NCBI GenBank assembly: GCA_945901195.1
Contig: CAMDKB010000118.1
Span: forward strand, 1 to 11,129
Direction: 5' to 3'
Length of the DNA stretch: 11,129 nucleotides
Origin: Rhizobium sp. Q54
Lineage (GTDB): Bacteria > Pseudomonadota > Alphaproteobacteria > Rhizobiales > Beijerinckiaceae
Shown here: piece after piece, positions 1 to 7,179 of the stretch
Layout of the letters: each line of letters opens with the position of its first letter
How positions within the stretch are numbered: the stretch's first letter is position 1
The notes under the pieces: model-generated
The model's input: the letters and a program-made list of their open reading frames with translations, nothing else
Database searches by the model: none
Told to the model about the DNA's origin: nothing
Made by a program: the position numbers and the translations under genes

Positions 1-16
1 CGCTTATTGCAGCGCA

Positions 17-184
17 TCACCTTCTAGCTATGGTCAGGAAGTTCCAATCACATGCAGCGATGATCTGTCCGAGGAAAGCGCGAACCTTGAGTGAGAGAAG
101 GCGGGAACTTGGATAGACGATCTGGATCGAATATGGCGCAGGTTCGTGATCCGGCATGACAGCGATGAGTCGGCTGGGTTTGGC
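17..184 (-). pseudogene. LysR-type regulator, C-terminal remnant
   Basis: Reading the minus strand from 184 down to the TGA at 19-17 gives a 55-residue open stretch containing RLIAVMPDHEPAPYSIQIVY followed by PSSRLLSLKVRAFLGQII. The run (R)L-x-x-V-L/M-P-D-x-E-P-x-P...I-x-V/I-Y-P...R-x-L-S-x-K-V-R-A-F is the typical end of the LysR substrate-binding domain (known from the family). Immediately upstream on this strand (187-185) there is an in-frame TGA, and neither other frame continues the domain, so the rest of the domain and the whole helix-turn-helix are missing. I infer a truncated, non-functional relic. Its orientation is what a divergent regulator of the plus-strand operon would have; the small gene at 239 and the IS481 element now lie between them. 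A homology search of the 55 residues would settle it. Confidence 0.68.
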
Positions 185-238
185 TCATCGGCAAGATGAC
201 GCGCGCTAAGAACGGCAAGACAAAGACAAGGGTGACTC

Positions 239-475
239 ATGTCGATAACTTACTACGTAGCACTGCCCTTCGTTGTTTCAGAAGAGGGCGAGCTTGTGCC
301 CGGCGACGGCAAGGACTTTCAAAATGCGCGTTCCGCCCAAGTCATGGCAGAAGCTATGGTGCGAACTCATGCTGGCGCCATAGCGTTCTCGCGAACGGGT
401 GACCCCACTACAGGAGAATTTGAGCCTGTAGTGATCTTGGGGCACTATGGAACGACCCCCGACGAAGTGGAGTGA
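239..475 (+). CDS. small conserved protein of unknown function
   Basis: A 78-residue acidic protein starting MSITYYVALPFVVSEEGELV. The ATG is preceded by AAGGG at 228-232 with a 6-base spacer, a fair ribosome binding site. The centre carries alanine-rich AQVMAEAMVRTHAGAIAFSR and then a GDPTTGEFEPVVIL segment, which suggests a compact alpha/beta fold; there is no signal peptide, membrane segment or cysteine. The phrase 'AIAFSRTGDP-TGEF' resembles short hypothetical proteins I remember from Bradyrhizobium and relatives, for which no function is known; I cannot verify this here. It stands alone between the LysR remnant and the IS element, and is followed 56 bases later by a terminator-like hairpin. 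The function is unknown. Confidence 0.62.
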   Translation: MSITYYVALPFVVSEEGELVPGDGKDFQNARSAQVMAEAMVRTHAGAIAFSRTGDPTTGEFEPVVILGHYGTTPDEVE

Positions 476-531
476 ATGCCGCCAGAATAACGCCGTTTGC
501 CGAGCCGCGGCAGGGAGTAGGAGTGCTGTCA

Positions 532-560
532 CCGGTGAAGTGCTCACCGGACAATCTTTT
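532..560 (+). terminator. possible rho-independent terminator after the small gene
   Basis: A perfect 7-bp GC-rich stem, CCGGTGA (532-538) and TCACCGG (544-550), with a 5-base loop, is followed by ACAATCTTTTAG, so a short T-tract begins about 6 bases after the stem. It lies 56 bases beyond the stop of the gene at 239-475. The delayed, short T-tract makes it a weak example. The same segment also contains the 10-bp palindrome TCACCGGTGA (529-538) and a repeated CACCGG, so another hairpin pairing is possible. Confidence 0.4.
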
Positions 561-619
561 AGTTCGCAGTGATTCACCCGGCAGTGTGGTCAAACCGAAT
601 ATTGAAAAATGAGGAACGA

Positions 620-1558
620 TTAAACCTCGCCAAGTTCGACCGCGCTCCTTGGAACATAGATTACAATTTTAAGTTGGCGGTCAAGATATTCGTAAGGCGT
701 GAAACCTTTTATGGTCTTCAACCGGCGGCCGAAATTGTAGGCGCTGATGAAGTTGGCGAGGTGGCTTCGCAGTTGATCGTGGTCGTCGTAGTGGAAGCGT
801 TTGACGGTTGCTTCCTTTATCGTGCGGTTCATCCGTTCAACCTGGCCATTGGTCCAAGGGTGTTTAATTTTGGTGAGCCGGTGCTCGATCTGATGTTGCC
901 GGCACACCCGGTCGAAGATGTGCTCAAAGGCGTGTAGATGCCGTTGGTGGTTGGTGAACTGGATACCGTTATCGGTGAGCACGATGTGAATAGCGTAAGG
1001 CACGGCTACGATTAGGTTGCCCAGGAACGCGGCGGCAACCATTTTCCCGGCCTTCGGGTGCAGTTCGACATAGGCGAACTTGCAGGTGCGATCGATGGCC
1101 ACAAAGAGGTATAGCTTGCCCTCAGCCGTCTGCACTTCAGCGATATCAACGTGAAAGTAGCCGATCGGGTAGCTCTTGAACTTTTTCTTTGGTGCTTTGT
1201 CACCAAGTACCTCGGGCAAGCGGCTAATGTCGTGGCGCTGCAAACAGCGGTGTAGCGATGACCGGGTCAGATGCGGGATCATCGGTTGCAGAGAATAAAG
1301 GCAGTCATCCAGCGGCAGCAGCGTATGCCTCCGAAATGCGACGATGACCGCCTCTTCGTCGAGTGTCAGCACTGTGGACTTGGCATCCCTCGGCCCGGTC
1401 GGGAGATCGGCAACTGAGCTCCGCTTTCGCCATTTGGCCACGGTTTTTTGATTGACCCCGTAGCGCTTCGACAGCGCCCTCAGGCTCTCTTGACTATTTT
1501 GTATTGCTCGACGGATTGCCTCTGTCGTTGTGGCGCTGCCGTGAAGAACCTGCCCCAT
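620..1558 (-). CDS. IS481-family transposase, altered C-terminus
   Basis: DDE-type transposase of an insertion sequence, 312 residues when started at the ATG at 1558 (MGQVLHGSATTTEAIRRAIQ). That start has GGAAGGA 5 bases upstream; an ATG 15 bases earlier (1573) lies before this site and is less likely. A helix-turn-helix region (residues about 10-45, with RALSKRYGVNQKTVAKWRKR) is followed by the integrase core: HVDIAEV (Asp138), VLTDNG (Asp196) and NGQVERMNRTIKE (Glu241), the three catalytic acids. The match to IS481-type transposases is good up to GFTPYEY. Family members I remember then continue into a tail such as ICK-W...P-RF...NP-HQ-PG; here the protein ends LDRQLKIVIYVPRSAVELGEV instead. 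I infer that the element is cut near 685 and that the frame runs into foreign DNA. Its activity is therefore doubtful. Confidence 0.87.
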   Translation of the reverse strand: MGQVLHGSATTTEAIRRAIQNSQESLRALSKRYGVNQKTVAKWRKRSSVADLPTGPRDAKSTVLTLDEEAVIVAFRRHTLLPLDDCLYSLQPMIPHLTRSSLHRCLQRHDISRLPEVLGDKAPKKKFKSYPIGYFHVDIAEVQTAEGKLYLFVAIDRTCKFAYVELHPKAGKMVAAAFLGNLIVAVPYAIHIVLTDNGIQFTNHQRHLHAFEHIFDRVCRQHQIEHRLTKIKHPWTNGQVERMNRTIKEATVKRFHYDDHDQLRSHLANFISAYNFGRRLKTIKGFTPYEYLDRQLKIVIYVPRSAVELGEV

Positions 1559-1614
1559 AGTGCTTCCTTCCATTGCATGGAAAAGATTGCACCATCAAAG
1601 TCCGGGATCAAACA
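686..1614 (-). mobile_element. IS481-family element, probably truncated at one end
   Basis: The extent is inferred from the transposase. On the minus strand the probable upstream end is the TGTTTGATCCCGG beginning at 1614; IS481-family ends usually start with TGT. The other end should carry its inverted copy just past the transposase stop, but I see no convincing match: the best candidate, TGTGGTCAAACC on the plus strand near 584, shares only scattered bases. Together with the odd transposase tail this suggests that the downstream end was lost around 685. No target-site duplication can be recognised. Confidence 0.45.
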
Positions 1615-1810
1615 CCTAGTGGGTCGTCGCGCCTTCTAAAGCTGTATCAGGTCCAGCGGGTCATCTCTCCGGCTGGTGCTGAACCCGACCCCAAAGTTGA
1701 CCGTTACCGAAAAATGTATTCCATTGGCAAAACAGTCATCGCTCGAAAAAAGGCACGCTAAAGCTGCTTTTTGCAATCAACGACAACGATAAAATTGGAG
1801 TAAAATTGTC
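1615..1810. other. gene-free leader of the oxygenase operon
   Basis: No protein-coding gene is supported in this stretch between the IS element and the oxygenase start. It contains an imperfect inverted repeat, CCAGCGGG (1653-1660) and CCGGCTGG (1669-1676), which pairs except for one position across an 8-base loop. A TTGACC hexamer lies at 1697-1702, but no good -10 box follows at the right distance; an A/T-rich stretch with TTGCAA (1771) and TAAAAT (1790) is equally weak. The promoter and any operator of the operon are expected here, but I cannot place them. Confidence 0.35.
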
Positions 1811-3085
1811 ATGATGAAACGCGAAGACAATGAGATTCTGGTACGCGTGGGCCCTGGAACGCCGATGGGCAACCTTTTCAGGCGGTTCTGGCTGCCGGTG
1901 ATGCTTATCTCCGAATTGCCTGAACCCGATTGTATTCCCGTACGGTTAAGGGCGCTTGGTGAAGAATTTGTCGCCTTCAGGGATACGAAAGGCAGAATCG
2001 GCTTACTGGACGCATATTGTACGCATCGTCGCGCTCATCTGGTCTGGGGCCGCAACGAGGATTGCGGTCTGCGCTGCGTTTATCACGGCTGGAAATTCGA
2101 CGTAGAAGGCAATTGCGTCGATTTGCCGAACGCGCCGGATGGCGAGCGTATCAAGGGCAACATGAATACGCGCGCTTATCCCACGCAGGAGCGCGCGGGC
2201 ATGATCTGGGCTTACTTTGGTCCGCCGGAACTCAAGCCCGAAGTGCCAATGGCTGAATTCCTTGAAGCGCCCGATTCCCATCGCCACATAATCAAGATCG
2301 TTAATGAGGGCAATTATCTGCAGTTCGCGGAAGGAGACATTGATTCAAGCCACGTTTCTTTCCTGCACAGCAATCTCGACGCGAAACCTCCGGTTGGAAC
2401 GCGCGTCACACCGTTTGCATTTCTCGATAAGGCGCCACGCTGGTCGGTCAAGCCAACCGATTACGGTCTTATGCTGGCTGCGCAGCGTGATGCCGGGCCG
2501 GACGACTATTCATGGCGTATCAATCAATGGCTTTTGCCATTTGGAACGATGGTCGCCGCGCCAAACGATACGCCTTTCGTCACAAATATTCGCATTCCCA
2601 TCGACGACGAGAACTCGATGCAATTCCGTGTTTGGACGCATCCAGACCGCCCGCTGAACGAAACCGAGCAGAAGAGCGCCCGCGCCGGCGTAATTTTTCC
2701 AGATATGGTTCCGGGCACCTTCACGACCGTCGCCAACCGTTCGAACGACTACATGATCGATCGAGAGGATCAGCGCCGGCGGTCGTATACCGGGATCAAG
2801 GCTATCCCCGTCCAAGATCTGGCTGTGACACAGGAGCAGGGACCGGGACCGATCGCAGACAGAAGCCTGGAGAAGCTCACAAGTTCAGACATCGCTATTG
2901 TCGCGATGCGCAAGCGCATGCTCGACGCCGCCAAAGCGCTGATGAATGGCATTGAGCCACCCGAAGCCGGCAACCACCGGGCCTATAGGGTTCGTCCCAT
3001 TGACGCGGTTTTGCCCAAGAATGTTACCATGGACGAGGGCGTCCGCCCCTTTACGACCAAGGGAGCAATTGCCGCCGGCGAATGA
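1811..3085 (+). CDS. Rieske ring-hydroxylating oxygenase, alpha subunit
   Basis: A 424-residue terminal oxygenase of the phthalate 4,5-dioxygenase / O-demethylase type. The Rieske [2Fe-2S] ligands are clear: C70-T-H72 and, 16 residues later, C89-V-Y-H92 in CGLRCVYHGWKFD. The catalytic domain has D178-S-S-H181-V-S-F-L-H186, the D-x2-H-x4-H spacing of the mononuclear iron site and its bridging aspartate. The C-terminal part (DREDQRRRSYTGI, then DRSLEKLTSSD and MRKRML) is typical of single-component-alpha enzymes of this group, which hydroxylate or demethylate aromatic acids using electrons from a separate reductase. No reductase or ferredoxin gene is visible here, so the partner must be encoded elsewhere. 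The ATG at 1811 has GGAG 10 bases upstream; ATG 1814 is an alternative. It is cytoplasmic and the first gene of the operon. The exact substrate cannot be read from the sequence. Confidence 0.93.
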   Translation: MMKREDNEILVRVGPGTPMGNLFRRFWLPVMLISELPEPDCIPVRLRALGEEFVAFRDTKGRIGLLDAYCTHRRAHLVWGRNEDCGLRCVYHGWKFDVEGNCVDLPNAPDGERIKGNMNTRAYPTQERAGMIWAYFGPPELKPEVPMAEFLEAPDSHRHIIKIVNEGNYLQFAEGDIDSSHVSFLHSNLDAKPPVGTRVTPFAFLDKAPRWSVKPTDYGLMLAAQRDAGPDDYSWRINQWLLPFGTMVAAPNDTPFVTNIRIPIDDENSMQFRVWTHPDRPLNETEQKSARAGVIFPDMVPGTFTTVANRSNDYMIDREDQRRRSYTGIKAIPVQDLAVTQEQGPGPIADRSLEKLTSSDIAIVAMRKRMLDAAKALMNGIEPPEAGNHRAYRVRPIDAVLPKNVTMDEGVRPFTTKGAIAAGE

Positions 3086-3132
3086 AAGCTGTTCTGCAAA
3101 CACGGTTGATGGCAGACATAGAAAAATGAATC

Positions 3133-3150
3133 GGCGGACTCAAATCCGCC
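3133..3150 (+). promoter_or_regulatory. intercistronic hairpin between oxygenase and binding-protein genes
   Basis: GGCGGA (3133-3138) and TCCGCC (3145-3150) form a perfect 6-bp stem with loop CTCAAA. It sits in the 89-base gap between the oxygenase stop and the binding-protein start. No T-run follows, so it is not a standard terminator; a stabiliser or processing site that lets the transporter mRNA be expressed differently from the oxygenase is possible (inference). Confidence 0.35.
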
Positions 3151-3174
3151 AACGTATTTAATGGGAGGGAACGG

Positions 3175-4299
3175 ATGAAGCGCATACTATCTTTCGCGTT
3201 GTCCTTATGCGTTACCGCATTTGCAGGCACACTAGCAGCGCAGGAAAAGGCACCGGACGACTGGCGCGCCAGATGGGCCGCCCTTCAGGAGAGAGCCAAG
3301 GGCCAGTCGCTCGTGATTTCCGTTCATTCGCAGGATGGCTATGCAGCTACCGTCCGCGCCTTCCAGCGAAAATTTCCCGGCATCAAAGTGGCAATCACCG
3401 AGATTATTCCCGATGCGATGGTCACGCGCGTCCTGAATGAGCAGCGGAACAATATGTTCGCCTGGGATGTGATGTGGGCGTCCACCACCAATATGAATGC
3501 GTTGCTCATTCCTGCCGGCGCTTTTCAGGATCTGGAGCCGTTGCTGCTTCTGCCCGAGGTAACGGACAAGAACCAATGGCATGCCACCGATTATCAATGG
3601 ACAACACCAAAGGCGAAGCAGGTCTTCATCCACGCCCTGTTCAAGACGGTGCTCGCGCATCAGAATATGGACAATTCCAAAGGGGTTAAGGTCACCAGCC
3701 TCGACCAGCTGCTTGATCCGAGCTTCAAGGGCAAGATCGGCATCCGCGATCCCTACCACGCCAATGGCGGCACATGGATGTTTGGTTCGTTCTACCAGAA
3801 AAAAGGTCCGGAATTCATGCGCCAATTCTACGCGCAGATGGACCTTGTGGTTAACATGAATCCGCGCCAGGCTGCCGACGCCCTGATACGCGGAGATATG
3901 GCGCTCGCTTTAGGGACGACAAGCGACGTGATCAGCCGCTGCAAGAAATCCGGCGGTTGCAAGAACATCGCTCCGTTGCCTTTTGGAGGCCTGATCGGCA
4001 GCCGTGGCGTTGCCGTATTCAAGAATGCGCCCAACGCGGCCGCAGCCACACTGTTCGTAAACTGGCTCCTGAGCAAAGAAGGCCAGGAAGCTTTCGTCGC
4101 GGAGTTCGCCAAATTGAATGAATCCGACGCTGTCAGCAGGCGCAAGGACGTGTCGCCGCCCGCCAACACATTGCATCAAGATAGCGTGCCCGAATGGGCG
4201 AACCTTCCCAACGAATACATCCCTGGCATCGACGCCGGGAACGTGGCGCTTGAAGCGGCAATGAAGCTTTACGTCGACGTGAAAGGACGCGCGCGATGA
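3175..4299 (+). CDS. ABC transporter periplasmic solute-binding protein
   Basis: A 374-residue extracellular binding protein of the class that accompanies ferric-iron-type ABC transporters. A strong ribosome binding site (GGGAGG, 3163-3168, 6 bases before the ATG) fixes the start. Residues 1 to about 22 form a signal peptide (MKRILSFALSLCVTAFAGTL-AA, cleavage probably before QEK), with no lipobox. The mature protein shows the class pattern: VISVHSQDGYAATVRAFQRK, a LLDPSFKGKIGIRDP segment, DALIRGDMALALG, and the C-terminal FVNWLLSKEGQEAF. Two cysteines, in SRCKKSGGCKN, could form a disulfide. Iron-binding members use adjacent tyrosines; this protein has no YY pair, so I infer an organic or anionic ligand rather than Fe3+. 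The next two genes supply the ATPase and permease, giving a complete importer. Its linkage to a ring hydroxylase suggests uptake of the oxygenase substrate. Confidence 0.9.
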   Translation: MKRILSFALSLCVTAFAGTLAAQEKAPDDWRARWAALQERAKGQSLVISVHSQDGYAATVRAFQRKFPGIKVAITEIIPDAMVTRVLNEQRNNMFAWDVMWASTTNMNALLIPAGAFQDLEPLLLLPEVTDKNQWHATDYQWTTPKAKQVFIHALFKTVLAHQNMDNSKGVKVTSLDQLLDPSFKGKIGIRDPYHANGGTWMFGSFYQKKGPEFMRQFYAQMDLVVNMNPRQAADALIRGDMALALGTTSDVISRCKKSGGCKNIAPLPFGGLIGSRGVAVFKNAPNAAAATLFVNWLLSKEGQEAFVAEFAKLNESDAVSRRKDVSPPANTLHQDSVPEWANLPNEYIPGIDAGNVALEAAMKLYVDVKGRAR

Positions 4300-4334
4300 T
4301 CTCCACTTTTGCCTCCTGATGGACAAGTTTTAGC

Positions 4335-4347
4335 GGAGAATGCTTTG
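4335..4347 (+). promoter_or_regulatory. ribosome binding site deciding a TTG start
   Basis: GGAG at 4335-4338 stands 6 bases before a TTG codon at 4345. The open frame extends upstream to another TTG (4309), but that codon has no purine-rich site in front of it, and no ATG lies in frame. The 4345 start gives a protein beginning at the usual place for an ABC ATPase, MASGPVLEFDNVSCQF. Confidence 0.6.
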
Positions 4348-5439
4348 GCTAGCGGCCCTGTGCTTGAGTTTGACAACGTTAGTTGTCAATTCGGCAATAA
4401 TGTAGTTGTGAAATCCGCCAGCTTCAGTCTTGAGCGCGGACAGGTCCTTTCCCTGCTGGGTCCCTCGGGCTGCGGGAAAACGACGATACTTCGAATGGCC
4501 AGCGGACTCGAGCGCGCCCATGCCGGCCGGATCATCTATCGAGGCAATGTGGTCGACAATGCCATAGGGAAAATCTTTGTACCGCCCAACAAGCGCGACA
4601 TGGGAATGGTCTTCCAGTCATATGGCATCTGGCCGCATATGAACGTCTTCGAGAATGTTGCGTTCCCCCTGCGAACGCGTCGGGAGAGCAATGACTTAGT
4701 GACGACGAAAGTTCATGAGATCCTGCGTCAGGTGGGTCTTCAGGGTTTCGAGAAGCGATCCGGAACTCAACTATCGGGGGGCCAACAGCAGCGTGTTGCC
4801 GTCGCACGCGGCCTGGTCGCAAGCCCCGGCGTCCTCTTGATGGACGAACCCTTCAGCAATCTTGATGTGAAGTTGCGCAATCAATTGCGCGCAGAGCTGA
4901 AAGCACTTCAAATGCGCCTGGGTCTGTCAATTCTTTTCGTCACCCACGATCAGGCGGAAGCCCTATCACTATCCGATAGCGTAGCTGTCATCCAGAACGG
5001 CACGATCGAACAGATTGGTTCACCGGAAGAAGTCTACCTCAATCCGTCAACACCCTTCGTGCGCGATTTTGTCGGCGAAAGCATCAAACTGAAAGGGACC
5101 ATCGAGGCTAACTCAAACGGGAAGCAATGCAGATTGGGGGATGGAACACTGGTGCGAAGCGAGGGACTTAGCCGACTGTCTTCAAATCAGACGGACTGTG
5201 TCGTGTCGATCCGTCCAGAAGATATGAACTTTCAGGATAAGCATGACCAACCGACAAACCAGATTGAAGTATATGTGGAGGCGCTGCTGTTCCAGGGACC
5301 CGATTACGAAGCAAGTCTGGTGGCATCGAGTGGCGAGCGGTTCATGATGAACATTGCCAGCCATCGGATGGTCCGGATCGGGGAAAAAATACAATTCTAT
5401 TTCCCGCCGGATAAAGTTCAATTCTGGGCTGAATCATGA
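4345..5439 (+). CDS. ABC transporter ATP-binding protein (ferric/spermidine type, with TOBE)
   Basis: The ATPase subunit of the importer, 364 residues from the preferred TTG start (376 if the TTG at 4309 is used). All nucleotide-binding elements are intact: Walker A GPSGCGKTT (residues 39-47), Q-loop in VFQSYGIWPH (Gln91), signature LSGGQQQR (143-150), Walker B VLLMDEP with the following FSNLD (163 on), and the switch histidine in VTHDQAEAL (His201). The IWPHMNVFENVAFPL segment and the ~120-residue C-terminal extension with VSIRPEDM are typical of the FbpC/PotA-like group, whose tail is a TOBE regulatory domain. It acts on the cytoplasmic face with the permease that follows and overlaps that gene by 4 bases (ATGA), which implies translational coupling. 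A gap of 45 bases separates it from the binding-protein gene. Confidence 0.93.
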   Translation: MASGPVLEFDNVSCQFGNNVVVKSASFSLERGQVLSLLGPSGCGKTTILRMASGLERAHAGRIIYRGNVVDNAIGKIFVPPNKRDMGMVFQSYGIWPHMNVFENVAFPLRTRRESNDLVTTKVHEILRQVGLQGFEKRSGTQLSGGQQQRVAVARGLVASPGVLLMDEPFSNLDVKLRNQLRAELKALQMRLGLSILFVTHDQAEALSLSDSVAVIQNGTIEQIGSPEEVYLNPSTPFVRDFVGESIKLKGTIEANSNGKQCRLGDGTLVRSEGLSRLSSNQTDCVVSIRPEDMNFQDKHDQPTNQIEVYVEALLFQGPDYEASLVASSGERFMMNIASHRMVRIGEKIQFYFPPDKVQFWAES

Positions 5440-7151
5440 TTTCGCCGCAAGGACTTTGGCGGATACAGTTGTATACTTTGGGCGCGAGCGTCCTGTTGCT
5501 TGTGATCGCATTGACCGTCCTTGCTCCCATATTCTATCTGTTCGTCAACAGTTTCGATACCAGCAAGCTCGGCCAGCAAAGCATTTTCGGATATTCTAAT
5601 TGGTTGAGAATTTTTAGCTTCGAGAAGTTCAACGAAGCTCTTTTCAACACAATCACCCTCAGCATTACGCGTCAGACGATTGGCATGAGCATTGGAGTCA
5701 TAATCGCCTGGCTGATTGCCCGCACAAACCTGCCTTACAAAAACATTCTGGAAGTAGGATTCTGGGTAGCGCTGTTCATGCCCGCCCTGCCGGTGACGCT
5801 GTCATGGATTATGTTGGCGACCGGAAGATCTGGCTTGCTGAATCAGCTCGCAATGATGCTACCCTTTGTCGATAGACCAATTTTCAATGTCTATTCTTGG
5901 TGGGGCATCGTCTGGGTTCACATCATAACGACCAGCATAGCCATCAAGGTCTTTTTGCTAGTGCCGGCGTTCCGAGCCCTGAATTCAGCATTGGAGGAAG
6001 CAGCACGCATTGCCGGTGCAAGCCTGCTTGCCACTGTCTGGAAGATCGTTATTCCCATTCTTGCACCGACGCTTCTTGTCGTTTTGCTAGTGAGTATAGT
6101 TCGTTCGATGCAGGCGTTCGAAGTCGAGCTCATCCTTGGATCGCCCAAAGGCATCTCGGTCTATAGCACCATCATTTACGGCGCCATGACCAGAGAACCG
6201 CCCGAACAGGGCCTGGCCAGCGCGCTTTCGCTGGTGTTCATACTATCGATCATCCCTTTTGTTATTCTGCAGCAAACTTATGTCAATCGATATGCCTATG
6301 CCTCCATATCCGGAAAATTTCAGAGCCGCATTGTGGACCTTGGCGGATGGAAATGGCCCATTTTCACCCTCATCACGGTCCTGCTTCTGTTCATGACCGT
6401 CGTGCCGTTCACGCTACTGACAATTGGTACTTTCATGAACATGTTCGGCAATTTCAAGATGGATCATGTCTGGACGCTGGACAATTGGGAACGTGCGCTG
6501 TCCGACAGTCAAATCTCCAGCGCGTTATTCAACACCCTCACGCTTTCGTCAGTTTCGGCGATCTGCGGCATGATTGCTTTCACACTCGTTGCCTACGTTA
6601 CTGTGAAGCGAAAGTTTAAAGCTCGCCGGTGGCTGGACTTCTTCAGTTGGATTCCAGCCTTGATACCGGGACTCGTTTTGAGCCTCGGTCTATTGCAGAT
6701 TTTCACATCCGTGCCGTTCTTGCGGCCGTTGTATGGAACCACGGCAATTCTTGTTGCCGCCATTTTGCTCGGCACGATAACAATTGGCACGCAAGTTCTG
6801 CGGGGCGCTTTTCTGCAGATAGGTCAAGAGCTCGAGGAAGCAGCAGAAATATGCGGAGCGTCTCAGTTCTACACATTCCGCCGAATTCTTTTGCCACTTA
6901 TCTCCCCCACCGTCATTGTTGTCGGACTGGAAATATTTGCAACGGCGAATGCTGCAATTGGTGTGCTGGTTTTATTGAGTGTTGGCGCCACACAGCCGCT
7001 CTCGCTGTTGCAACTCGCACTGCTTGATTCTGGGCGCTTCGAACCGGCAGCTGTGATCGGCGTGATTATCATGACCTTAACGCTAACCTCAGCCATTCTT
7101 GCGCGCGTCATTGGCCGCCGCAGCGGCGCAACGGCTCAAGTGCAAGCGTAA
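5436..7151 (+). CDS. ABC transporter permease, fused two-domain type
   Basis: A 571-residue inner-membrane permease in which two homologous domains are fused, as in ferric-iron (FbpB-like) systems. About twelve hydrophobic segments can be counted, six in each half. Each half holds the cytoplasmic EAA loop that contacts the ATPase: EEAARIAGA (residues 187-195) and EEAAEICGA (467-475), each followed by a proline-containing helix (IVIPILAPT and ILLPLISPT). The second domain starts near residue 305 (WPIFTLITVLLLFM). Because both halves are on one chain, one gene suffices for the channel. The start ATG overlaps the stop of the ATPase gene. No frameshift or missing motif is seen, so binding protein, ATPase and permease together form a complete uptake system. 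Confidence 0.93.
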   Translation: MISPQGLWRIQLYTLGASVLLLVIALTVLAPIFYLFVNSFDTSKLGQQSIFGYSNWLRIFSFEKFNEALFNTITLSITRQTIGMSIGVIIAWLIARTNLPYKNILEVGFWVALFMPALPVTLSWIMLATGRSGLLNQLAMMLPFVDRPIFNVYSWWGIVWVHIITTSIAIKVFLLVPAFRALNSALEEAARIAGASLLATVWKIVIPILAPTLLVVLLVSIVRSMQAFEVELILGSPKGISVYSTIIYGAMTREPPEQGLASALSLVFILSIIPFVILQQTYVNRYAYASISGKFQSRIVDLGGWKWPIFTLITVLLLFMTVVPFTLLTIGTFMNMFGNFKMDHVWTLDNWERALSDSQISSALFNTLTLSSVSAICGMIAFTLVAYVTVKRKFKARRWLDFFSWIPALIPGLVLSLGLLQIFTSVPFLRPLYGTTAILVAAILLGTITIGTQVLRGAFLQIGQELEEAAEICGASQFYTFRRILLPLISPTVIVVGLEIFATANAAIGVLVLLSVGATQPLSLLQLALLDSGRFEPAAVIGVIIMTLTLTSAILARVIGRRSGATAQVQA

Positions 7152-7179
7152 GTGTTTAAATCGTGAGTGGAGAACGCGG

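Noticed and set aside
569..937. Plus-strand open frame of 122 codons
   Set aside because: Antisense to the IS481 transposase catalytic core; no ribosome site or recognisable domain.
1697..1725. TTGACC as a -35 box for the oxygenase operon
   Set aside because: No acceptable -10 hexamer lies 16-18 bases downstream (TCCATT and neighbours).
3232..3825. Minus-strand open frame of 197 codons
   Set aside because: It lies wholly antisense to the solute-binding protein, which has a signal peptide and a strong ribosome site.
7099..7179. Upstream start for the dehydrogenase adding 27 residues
   Set aside because: The extra residues (MRASLAAAAAQRLK...) overlap the permease and precede the nucleotide-binding fold; the ATG at 7180 has its own ribosome site.
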